Assembly (NCBI GenBank): GCA_944390795.1
Contig: CALXRI010000011.1
Span: forward strand, 1 to 64,000
Length of the DNA: 64,000 bases
Reading direction: 5' to 3'
Origin: an uncultured Victivallales bacterium
GTDB lineage: Bacteria; Verrucomicrobiota; Lentisphaeria; Victivallales; UBA1829
This document shows positions 17,886 to 26,300 of this stretch, in pieces. The position numbers were made by a program, and so were the translations under genes. The notes beneath the pieces are model-generated. The model did not search any database. It had not been told where the DNA came from and saw only the letters and a list, made by a program, of their open reading frames with translations. The stretch's first letter is position 1. Each line of letters opens with the position of its first letter.

Positions 17886-19398
17886 GTTTCTGAAATCCGT
17901 TGTTTGCCTGACGCTTTTCCTTGCGTGCATTCTCTCCTTCGGGGAGACGGTCCGCCTGACCGTGATTCAGACGACGGACATCCATGCCCAGGTAAGCGGG
18001 CGCGGTTCGCCCGGAATCGCGCGTCTGGCCTCCGTCGTCAAAGCCGAGCGCCGCGCCGCCGGCGGGAGCGGCCGCGTTCTCCTGATCGACTGCGGAGACC
18101 TGTTTCAGGGATCTTATCAGGCGACGCTTGACAGGGGGGCGTCGCTGGTATCCTGCCTGAATCATCTGGATTACGACGTTTTTGTCCCCGGCAATCACGA
18201 CTTCGATTTCGGGACGAAGATTCTGGCGGAACGTCTGAACGGACTCCGCGCCACGGTTCTGGCATTCAACCTCAGACTCGGAACCGTTCGTCCGGGACGG
18301 ATTCTGCCGTGGAAACTGTTCGAGAGGAATTCTCTGCGGATTGCCGTGATCGGCATGACTTCGCCGTTTCTGTTCTCCTGGCTGGCGGGCGGACAGACGG
18401 AAGGACTGGAAGTTGCCGATTATCAAACGGAACTGGCGCGGGTCATTCCCGAAATCATGGCGTGCAATCCCGATCTGATCGTGCTTGCCATGCATAACGG
18501 GCGCTTCATGCCGTCGCGTCTGGAACAAGGCGGGAAGAAGCGCATTTCCGCCTATTCGTTTCTCCGGAAATACCCGCAGATCGATCTGGTTCTGGGCGGG
18601 CACTCCCATCAGGAGAACGCGGGGGTGAAAATCGCTTCCTCATGGTACATGCAGGCTCCTCCGCGAAGCGGCGGGGCGGCCGTCGCCGAGATTGTCTACG
18701 ACAGGACGAAGCGGCGGATTGTCTCTTTGCAGACGCGCATTGCGCATGCCGCCGATGCGGAACCCGATCCGGAGATTGTCTCCATGCTCGGACCGCTGAC
18801 GGAGCGGAGCCGGGAAAAAGGAACGCGGCGGATCGCACGTCTCGCTTTTTCCTTGGAACCTTTGAAAAAGTCTGAAACGGAGAACCGCCTGAGCCGCATG
18901 TTCGGCCGGGCGATGCTCCGGGCGACCGGGGCGGAAATCGCGTTTCACGGCACCTTGAGTTCATATCGGAGTCGGCCGGGCGTTCTGCATGCTTCGCAGG
19001 TCTATCTGCTCGCGCCGTATGAGAATCTGATTGCCGTGCTGGATGTCACGCCCTCGGAATGCCGTGCGATTCTGAAGGAGCAGCTTGCGAAACGGCGTTC
19101 CGGCTCGTTTCAGGCGCCGTGCGGCATTTCCTTCCGGACGGATCGTGGCGGATCGCTCTGCTCCGGACTCTTTCTTGACGGGGAAACGGAGGAATGGAAG
19201 GACGAGTCGCGGACCGTGAAAATGGCAGTGAGCGGCTATGCGCTCGCAGGGGCGGGCGGCCGTTTCCCTGTGCTGAAAGCGATTGCCTCGAAGAAAAAAG
19301 TTGAATTTTCCGGGGCGGACGTCCGTTCCGCGCTTGAAAAATACCTGGCGGAGGAATATCCTTGTGGCACTGCCGGAAAAACGGACAGGGGAAAGTGA
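17872..19398 (+). CDS. Secreted 5'-nucleotidase/2',3'-cyclic phosphodiesterase-like metallophosphatase
   Basis: About 508 residues, the size of UshA-type 5'-nucleotidases. An N-terminal signal peptide (KREFLKSVVCLTLFLACILSFGE) precedes the calcineurin-like phosphatase domain with its metal motifs TTDIHAQ, DCGDLFQGS, GNHDFDFG, MHNGR and GGHSHQ. A C-terminal 5'-nucleotidase domain follows (about 330-495, with YENLIAVLDVTPSE and SGYALAGAGGRFP). It should dephosphorylate nucleotides or related esters in the periplasm. The start is ATG 17872 or 17866, both inside the end of the DUF89 gene (14-20 nt overlap); no clear Shine-Dalgarno is seen, so coupled translation is likely. Confidence 0.87.
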   Translation: MSKREFLKSVVCLTLFLACILSFGETVRLTVIQTTDIHAQVSGRGSPGIARLASVVKAERRAAGGSGRVLLIDCGDLFQGSYQATLDRGASLVSCLNHLDYDVFVPGNHDFDFGTKILAERLNGLRATVLAFNLRLGTVRPGRILPWKLFERNSLRIAVIGMTSPFLFSWLAGGQTEGLEVADYQTELARVIPEIMACNPDLIVLAMHNGRFMPSRLEQGGKKRISAYSFLRKYPQIDLVLGGHSHQENAGVKIASSWYMQAPPRSGGAAVAEIVYDRTKRRIVSLQTRIAHAADAEPDPEIVSMLGPLTERSREKGTRRIARLAFSLEPLKKSETENRLSRMFGRAMLRATGAEIAFHGTLSSYRSRPGVLHASQVYLLAPYENLIAVLDVTPSECRAILKEQLAKRRSGSFQAPCGISFRTDRGGSLCSGLFLDGETEEWKDESRTVKMAVSGYALAGAGGRFPVLKAIASKKKVEFSGADVRSALEKYLAEEYPCGTAGKTDRGK

Positions 19399-19402
19399 GA
19401 AA

Positions 19403-19816
19403 ATGATGCGCTGCTTTATGATTTTCATGCTGATGCTGCTTTTTTGCGGCTGTTCCGGAACAGCCGGGCTTTCCGAATCCGGAAAACTTTCCGGGGAGGA
19501 GGAGAAGGCGGTTGTTTCGCATATCCGCACCTTTCTCCGCCGTTCAAAGATCAAACTGAAGCCGGCGGAGCGGGCGTATGTCATGACGCATGATCCGGTG
19601 TTCAATGTCTCCTATACGGGGTGGAAGGAAGGCTCCCTGACGGTGCGCTGGTCCTTCCCGCATCAGCGGAGTCTGGTTGTCACGCGGACGGGCATGCTGC
19701 TTTCCAACGGCAAGGCGGACTGGACGGTCCGGATCACGACGGACAAATCGACGCAGCTTGTCCCGCAGAACTTTTACGGCGCTCATGGCGAGGAATTGGC
19801 GCTTCCCCCTCTGTAA
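19403..19816 (+). CDS. Small predicted lipoprotein of unknown function
   Basis: 137 residues, starting 4 bp after the 5'-nucleotidase stop. A short hydrophobic signal ends in a lipobox-like LFCGC, so Cys17 is the likely lipidated residue. The mature part (about 120 residues) has charged helical sequence followed by strand-rich sequence (VSYTGWKEGSLTVRWSF). No family is recognised. Position and spacing make it the last gene of the dnaA-PHP-DUF89-nucleotidase run. It may assist or anchor something in the envelope, but nothing in the sequence says what. Confidence 0.7.
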   Translation: MMRCFMIFMLMLLFCGCSGTAGLSESGKLSGEEEKAVVSHIRTFLRRSKIKLKPAERAYVMTHDPVFNVSYTGWKEGSLTVRWSFPHQRSLVVTRTGMLLSNGKADWTVRITTDKSTQLVPQNFYGAHGEELALPPL

Positions 19817-19847
19817 TGGACAGAGAAATCCTTTCCCCCGTTCCTTA

Positions 19848-20940
19848 AAAAATTGCGAAGCAACGGAAAAAATAATTTGCCCTGCAAATTATGCTTCGTG
19901 CTCTCCTCTCAGTCCTGGTGCGGTCCAGCTGCGCAAGCCGGCCGCCGGAGGCGGGGGATTTCGCGCTTCGCGCGCCCAGCGCTTCGCCGCTGGATCACGC
20001 CAAGGGCCGAGGGCCCTTGACCCCGCGAAAAATGCCGGCGCATTTTTCCGTAAAAAAATAATTTGCCTTGCAAATTATAATTCGTGCAGGACTTTCAGTC
20101 CTGCCGCGGTCCAGCTGCGCAAGCTGGTCGCCGGAGGCGAAATCTCCTCCGGCGGCGGTTCCAACCGCTAAAGGACGAGAAGCGAAGCTTCGAGAGCCGC
20201 CGGTACAGTGTGCAACCTCGGGAAAATGTCCGGAGCTCTCGGTATTAAAAATATATTGGAAGAAAGTCCGGGAAGAAAAATGATACGGGGACGCCCGGAG
20301 CTCTCGAACTTTTCCAGCGGAAAAGTTCTCGTCACTGAGCTGTTTGCACCGCTCCGGGCGGGGGATTTCGTGCTTTGCACGACCAGCGATTCGCCGCTGG
20401 ATCACGCCAAGGGCCGAGGGCCCTTGACCCCGCGAAAAATACAGACGCATTTTTCCGTAAAAAAATAATTTGCCTTGCAAATTATGATTCGTGCAGGACT
20501 CTCAGTCCTGCCGCGGTCCAGCTGCGCAAGCTGGTCGCCGGAGGCGAAATCTCCTCCGGCGGCGGTTCCAACCGCTAAAGGACGAGAAGCGAAGCTTCGA
20601 GAGCCGCCGGTACAGTGTGCAACCTCGGGAAAATGTCCGGAGCTCTCGGTATTAAAAATATATTGGAAGAAAGTCCGGGAAGAAAAATGATACGGGGACG
20701 CCCGGAGCTCTCGAACTTTTCCAGCGGAAAAGTTCTCGTCACTGAGCTGTTTGCACCGCTCCGGGCGGGGGATTTCGTGCTTTGCACGACCAGCGATTCG
20801 CCGCTGGATCACGCCAAGGGCCGAGGGCCCTTGACCCCGCGAAAAATGCCGGCGCATTTTTCCGTAATAAGAAAATTGCAAAGCAACTGATCGGTTCTGG
20901 CGCAGACCGGCCGCCGGAGGCGGAATCCCCGATACGGGTG
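19848..20940. repeat. Tandem 407-bp hairpin-chain repeat array
   Basis: About 1.1 kb without a credible gene. A shortened first copy (about 19872-20047, lacking the middle of the unit) is followed by two nearly identical full units, about 20058-20464 and 20465-20871 (period 407 bp). Both flanks carry a related ATTGC(A/G)AAGCAAC hairpin (about 19853 and 20876). Each unit is a chain of short perfect stems. In unit 1 these include ATAATTTGC/GCAAATTAT (20058-20078), GCAGGACT/AGTCCTGC (20086-20104), CCAGCT/AGCTGG (20111-20127), CGCCGGAGG/CCTCCGGCG (20129-20154), GAACTTTTCC/GGAAAAGTTC (20306-20328), TCGTGC/GCACGA (20368-20382), CCAGCG/CGCTGG (20383-20400) and CAAGGGCC/GGCCCTTG (20408-20426). The short open frames inside differ in phase and are not thought to be genes. 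Confidence 0.9.
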
Positions 20941-20961
20941 AGTGCTCAGCAGCGGGGCAGT

Positions 20962-21819
20962 TCATTGTAGGCGGAGGGAGCGGTATTTCTGCGGCGGCAT
21001 CCGGAAATGTTTTCTGAACTGGCGGCAGAAGTAGTTGCTGTCGGAAAAGCCCGTTCTGTCGGCGATCTCTCCGATGCTCAGATCGGTGTTGAGCAGGAGC
21101 ATGGCGCCTTTTTTCAGGCGCAGAGTGATCAGATATTCGTTCGGGGCGCAGCCTGTGCACTGTTTGAACATTCTCGTGAGAGTGCTTTCCGAAACCATGA
21201 GCGCACGGGCCATTTCCGTACGTGTCCAGCGCTTTTCCGAATGTTCCGCAAGACGGTTGATAAGCTCGTTGAGCGCGGCGGATGTTTTTTTCCGAGGGGG
21301 GAGACGCCGGGCCGCAATGCAGCGCCCGAGAAATACCGTCAGGAGCATGAAATGCGCGGCCATGGCGAGCGGAAAATATTCCGCTGCCTGCTCCTGTTCC
21401 GTCTCAATGCAGCGGAGAATTTTCATGGCTTCAGCCAGTTCGTCTTTTTCCAGATGGAGGATGTTCCGGCTGCGCGCTTCCGGTTCAAGGCGGAAAAGGG
21501 AAGCGGTCGCCGGGTAGCGGCAGAATGCCTGGAGGGGGTTGCTGAGTTCACGCGGATCGAACATGAGATTGCAGAGGGCCAGATCGTGCAGATTGGTATA
21601 ACCGTGAACGGTGCGGTTGTGAATCAGAAAGACATCGCCTGCTTCAATTGTGCGATGCTCTCCGTAAATGACATGTTCGCCGTATCCGCGGAAAACGACG
21701 ACCAGTTCCGAAAAATCATGTTCATGAAGCTGATACTCCTCCTGCGGATCACGCCGGATCAGGCGCAGCGGAAGGCGTTTGTCCGCAAGATATTCCGATT
21801 TGAAAAGCTGTCCTGGCAT
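20962..21819 (-). CDS. AraC-family regulator, probably of rhamnose metabolism
   Basis: 285 residues. An N-terminal cupin sugar-sensing domain (LHEHDFSELVVVFRGYGEHVI, AGDVFLIHNRTVHGY) and a C-terminal double helix-turn-helix (about 185-280, with MARALMVSESTLTRMFKQCTG and IADRTGFSDSNYFCRQFRKHFRMPPQKYR) match the RhaS/RhaR type. It is divergent from L-rhamnose isomerase, so rhamnose is the likely effector, probably as an activator. ATG 21819 is chosen; a TTG at 21852 would place the start inside the -10 of the best promoter. AAGG lies 9-10 nt upstream. Confidence 0.88.
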   Translation of the reverse strand: MPGQLFKSEYLADKRLPLRLIRRDPQEEYQLHEHDFSELVVVFRGYGEHVIYGEHRTIEAGDVFLIHNRTVHGYTNLHDLALCNLMFDPRELSNPLQAFCRYPATASLFRLEPEARSRNILHLEKDELAEAMKILRCIETEQEQAAEYFPLAMAAHFMLLTVFLGRCIAARRLPPRKKTSAALNELINRLAEHSEKRWTRTEMARALMVSESTLTRMFKQCTGCAPNEYLITLRLKKGAMLLLNTDLSIGEIADRTGFSDSNYFCRQFRKHFRMPPQKYRSLRLQ

Positions 21820-21851
21820 ATGGGGGAACCTTTTTTCGCGTATTTGACACA

Positions 21852-21880
21852 ATCATACTATAAAAAGAATGTTTTGTCAA
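21852..21880 (-). promoter_or_regulatory. Promoter of the AraC-type regulator
   Basis: On the minus strand: TTGACA (21880-21875), 17-bp spacer, TATGAT (21857-21852). Near-consensus, about 26 nt of leader before the ATG. A second TTGACA (21844-21849, plus strand) lies in the same interval with a poor -10 and could serve rhaA together with an activator. Confidence 0.7.
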
Positions 21881-22054
21881 GGCGCGAAGCTTTCCGAAAG
21901 GATATTTTTATAGAAAAAGACGGCGGCCTTTTGTTCCCCGCGCGGCAGGGGATTAAATCCTGCGGGGACCAAAATCGGCGCATACGGATATTTTTCATAT
22001 TGAAAAATTACGGAAAAGCGTTTTTGTTTCATTTTTTAATCCCGGGAGGTTGTC

Positions 22055-23314
22055 ATGACGGAAAAAACAGTAGAACAGCGTTATCTTTCCGCAAAGGCGC
22101 AATATGCGGAACTGGGCGTCGATACCGACGCTGCATTGAAGGCATTGGCAGACATTCCGATTTCCATCCACTGCTGGCAGGGAGACGATGTCGTCGGATT
22201 TGAGCCCGACGCGGGCGGCGCTTCCGGCGGCATTCTCTCCACCGGAAACTATCCGGGGCGCGCCCGGAACATCCGGGAGCTCCGCGCCGATCTGTGCAAG
22301 GCGTTTTCTCTCATCCCCGGAGCGAAGCGTCTGAATCTCCATGCGATCTATCTGGATTCCAGAAGGGCTGTCGCACGCAATAAGATCACGCCCGCTCATT
22401 TCCAGAGCTGGATTGACTGGGCAAAGGAACAGAAGGCGGGGCTTGATTTCAATCCGACCTATTTCGGGCATCCGAAGGCGGCGTCCAACCTGACTCTCTC
22501 CAGCCCGGACGCGGGCATCCGCGAATACTGGATTGAACACGGCATCGCCTGCCGCCGGATTGCCGCGGAAATGGGAAGACAGCTCCGGAATCCCTGCATC
22601 ATGAACACCTGGATTCCCGACGGGTTCAAGGACATTACCGTGGACCGCGCCGGAGCCAGGGCGCGCCTGGAGGAGTCGCTGGACCGTATTTTCTCCGTGA
22701 AGATCCCCGCAAAGTACATGCGCGACGCCGTGGAGTCGAAACTCTTCGGCATCGGCGTGGAGTCCTGCACCGTCGGATCGAACGAATTCTATCTGGGATA
22801 CGCCGTGAAGAACCGCCTCATGCTCTGTCTCGACTCCGGACACTTCCATCCGACCGAGGTCATCAGCGACAAAATCAGCGCCGTGCTGCGCTTCCTGGAC
22901 GAAATCCTGCTGCATGTCAGCCGCCCGGTCCGCTGGGATTCCGATCATGTGGTGCTGTTTGACGACGAGTTGCGCGCCATCGCGCAGGAAATCGTCCGCA
23001 ACGGCGCGGAACGCGTTCATATCGGGCTTGACTACTTCGACGCCACGATCAACCGCCTGGAGGCGTGGATCATCGGCACGAGGAACATGCAGAAAGCGCT
23101 TCTGAGCGCGCTTCTGGAACCGGCGGCGGAACTGACGGAGCTGGAGCGCAGTTTCCGGAACGGCCGCAAGCTGGCTTTGCTGGAGGAGCTCAAGATGATG
23201 CCCCTCGGCGCAGTCTACGACTACTTCTGTCTCAAGCAGGACGTTCCCGTCGGAGCGGATTATATCGCCGAGGTCGAGTCCTACGAGAGGAAAGTGCAGT
23301 TCAAGCGCGGATGA
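22055..23314 (+). CDS. rhaA: L-rhamnose isomerase
   Basis: 419 residues, the typical length. It converts L-rhamnose to L-rhamnulose as the first step of rhamnose catabolism in the cytoplasm. The RhaA family is recognised along the whole protein, including [10 protein letters not shown] near the N-terminus, [49 protein letters not shown] (metal-ligand region) and [18 protein letters not shown] lies 6 nt before the ATG. It is divergent from an AraC regulator. No rhamnulokinase or rhamnulose-1-P aldolase gene is in the window. The GH78 rhamnosidase at 52.5 kb would supply the sugar. Confidence 0.95.
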   Translation: MTEKTVEQRYLSAKAQYAELGVDTDAALKALADIPISIHCWQGDDVVGFEPDAGGASGGILSTGNYPGRARNIRELRADLCKAFSLIPGAKRLNLHAIYLDSRRAVARNKITPAHFQSWIDWAKEQKAGLDFNPTYFGHPKAASNLTLSSPDAGIREYWIEHGIACRRIAAEMGRQLRNPCIMNTWIPDGFKDITVDRAGARARLEESLDRIFSVKIPAKYMRDAVESKLFGIGVESCTVGSNEFYLGYAVKNRLMLCLDSGHFHPTEVISDKISAVLRFLDEILLHVSRPVRWDSDHVVLFDDELRAIAQEIVRNGAERVHIGLDYFDATINRLEAWIIGTRNMQKALLSALLEPAAELTELERSFRNGRKLALLEELKMMPLGAVYDYFCLKQDVPVGADYIAEVESYERKVQFKRG

Positions 23315-23350
23315 ATCCCGTTTGTTCCTGAATTCCGCGCCAGGCGCACA

Positions 23351-23381
23351 CCCCGGCGGAAGACACTTCTTCCGGCCGGGG
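23351..23381. terminator. Stem-loop between convergent rhaA and the secreted glycosidase gene
   Basis: CCCCGGCGGAAGA pairs with TCTTCCGGCCGGGG (13 bp with one bulged base, 4-nt loop). It sits 36 bp after rhaA and 19 bp after the minus-strand gene's stop. No T-run, so termination strength is uncertain. Confidence 0.5.
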
Positions 23382-23399
23382 GGAGGGAGGGGACGCGGA

Positions 23400-26300
23400 T
23401 TACCGGATCTCCTCCAGCGCGATATCGTCAATCAGGAGTTCCGCGGATGACTGGTTGACGATCTGGAAATAGTTCCAGCGGACCGCGGAGACCTTCAGCG
23501 TTTTTTCCGTCCGGACCCACTCCTTCGACTGCGGAATCGGAATGATGTGTCCGGCGAACATCAGCGTATTTCCGCCTTCCGGGGATTTCGTGTAAAAAGA
23601 GATTTTATAGTTTTTTCCATCCTCCGCGTCGAAGTTGACCGGAACAACGGCGACACCCTGTTTCCTTCGGTCGGAGGGGGCGATCCGCAGAGCATATTTC
23701 CCCCCGTGCGCATCCGTCGTGAGACTGATCTTTTCATACGCCCATGCACCGCTGGGGCGGTAACGGCACATCCACCAGTCAGGTTTTCCGTCGTCCGCCG
23801 AATCCGTTTCGAAATCCGCGTTCGGGAGGCGCGGCATGACGGCTTTTACCCTGGAGAAATTCATTCCTCCGCCTCTGACTGCAACTTCGATTTCACTGAT
23901 TTCACGCAGTTTTTCCATGCCGGAGACGCTTACGGGGACTTCCCGCTCCTCTTTCGGCGCAAGGGTTGTCTCCTTCTGAATGCCACAGTGCAGCGGCGCT
24001 TTCCCCGATGCGGAGAGAGCAAGGCGGAGTGGTTTCCCGGAGAGATTCCGCAGCCAGAGCCGGAAGGTTCCGTGCCGTCCGCGGAGATCCGCAAGCAGCG
24101 GCGGATTGACCACGGCATAATGATAGGCGTTGAAACTGCCTGCGCCGGAAGAGACTTCCGTCCAGACGTCATAGCGTCCCCGGCGGGCGTTTTCCGGAAC
24201 CTGACAGCGCAGAAGAAGTTCGGTTTCCGCGCCCGGGGGCAGGGGGCCGTAGGAGACTTTTCCGGATCCCCGCCAGGATGCGGGAAGCTTCTGGCAGACC
24301 GTTCCGGAAAGCGTTTCCGCGTTGACATTGATGATTTTCACTTTCTGCGTCACCACGCCGCCGGGACAGGTGACGGGATTCTGGCTCCACTGCACCAGCG
24401 GGCGCACGCGATTGGACAGCACGACGGAGGCCGCTTCCACTGCCGGAACGTCGAAGGTGTACCTCATTCCCTTCTGCGTTCCCTTCAGGACAAAAGGCGC
24501 ACCCGCGAGGGGAAAGACCATCGCATGAGCGACCGGCCCGAACTCTTCCGTGTCAATGCTGAGCGTCATTCCCCGATGGGACGTCGTGGTGAAATTTCTG
24601 CCTTTCCGTTTTTCCGAGGCGACATTGATGAGATTGATTACGGCTCCTTTTTCCCCGCCGCGGCGGTAGAGAAACCAGCGGCCGGTGACGCCTGTGGACG
24701 CAGGCGCGGGCAGATCGGAACCTTTTTCGAAACGGATCGTGTCGTTCACGGTTCTTCCGGCGGCATCGCGGATGACTATGCCTTTCGCATCCATGTATTC
24801 CGCATCGTACAGCATGCTCTTCACCGCCCGGCGGAGCGCGAGGTATTGCGGATAAATGCCCTGTTCGAAGCGGGCGCCGGTCTGCCAGATGAAGCGGTGG
24901 AGTTTCAGCGTGTCTCCTCCGTTCCAGCGCCCGTCGATGACGAGATGGGACGGGTTGGCGTATTTGTAGACCTGATGCTGCGCGAAGACGCCGCTTGTCA
25001 TGTGCAAGTCCAGATGCTGCCCGATGATTTCATTGCAGACTTCTCCCGCGCTGGTCGAATAGGGATTGACGCGCCGGGATTCCTCCTTGATTCTGCGGAT
25101 CGTTTCAGCGCTTGCCTTGATCCAGCTTCCGTAGCTTTCCGCGAAATCCGGATAGAGACGCCCGTTGTAATAGGTCATGTTGAGCTGGTCGTAATACATG
25201 CCGTCTCCTCCCCACTTGAGGTAGCGCGCCGTCCATTCCCGCAGCCATCTGCGCCATTCCGGGGAGCAGACCGCCATGGGATACTGTTCGAAATGCTCCG
25301 TTTCCACCCGTGCGTAGGATCCGTCGTATTTCCGGGTTGCCACTTCTGCATACCAGTTGTCGTCTGGAAGCGGAGCGTCTGCCGGGAGCCTCACCTTCGG
25401 ATAGGATCCGATCCTTTTGTAATGGCCGTAGCCGGGAGCCCAGAGATTGAAGTTGATGTAGGAAAGCAGGAATCCGCCGAGCGCCCTGTGAAGAGCGAGT
25501 TTTTCCTGGAATTCCCGGACGCTTCCCCATACCAGGCAGGGATACGGGTAGACGCCGCAGTAGGCCGCGTCGGCTCCGTCCAGCATCTGGCGGTTCACCG
25601 CGGAAAATGGAATATCCGAGCAATATCCCTTCTCCGTGAAGCTTCTTCCGCTGTACTGATCCCAGTCCATGGAGTTCAGCACGTCCCAGCCTGTCCATGG
25701 GTAGCGGTTGGAGTCGGGATAAATCCAGCCGTCGGCCAGCCATTTGACGCAGGGATGGATGTCCGGCTGTTTCAGGCTGGCGCAATTGTAGCTGCGCGCG
25801 ATGTCGGCCGCGGGAATCCAGCTGCCTCCGTCCACAAGGGCGAGACGGCAGACGCCGCTCTCCCAGCGGGAGGCGCCTTTTGCCAGCATGCGCAGGGTGA
25901 CGCCCATCATCGCCCCTCCGTTGCCGTCGGAACTCCGGTGGAAATACCAGTCGTCGAAACGCGGGTCCTCGATGCCCAGATAGACGCCCTGCTTCGCATC
26001 CCACATCGCCATGAACCGGACGGATGTCGGCATTTTTCCGCCTTTTCTCCGGTAGGCGTTGCGCCAGATCTGGCGCCAGGTCTCCGCGCAGAATGTCAGA
26101 TCGTCGGACGGATCCGCGCCGAGGGCGACTCCGTGAAAAACCGGGTATGCCAGTTCGCAGACTTCCAGTCCCGGAGGCGTCTCGATCGAAGCCGTCCATT
26201 CGGACTGTCCGTCTTTCCGCAGACGCACCTTCGGAGAAAAACGGATTCCGCTGGGAAATGAATATTGAAAGTGCAATTCGGGCTCTTCCCTCGTGCCGCC

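Noticed and set aside
20208-20890. Short frames of 60-90 codons repeated in each 407-bp unit
   Set aside because: They exist in several phases on both strands, lack ribosome-binding sites and are explained by repeated palindromic DNA. Coding is not supported.
19848-20940. CRISPR array, retron or IS element as an explanation of the repeats
   Set aside because: There are only two full direct repeats of 407 bp with no spacers, no cas, reverse transcriptase or transposase gene, and no terminal inverted repeats with target duplication.
23547-26261. Plus-strand frame of 904 codons opposite the 1495-residue gene
   Set aside because: Antisense shadow; no start signal and no recognisable domain.
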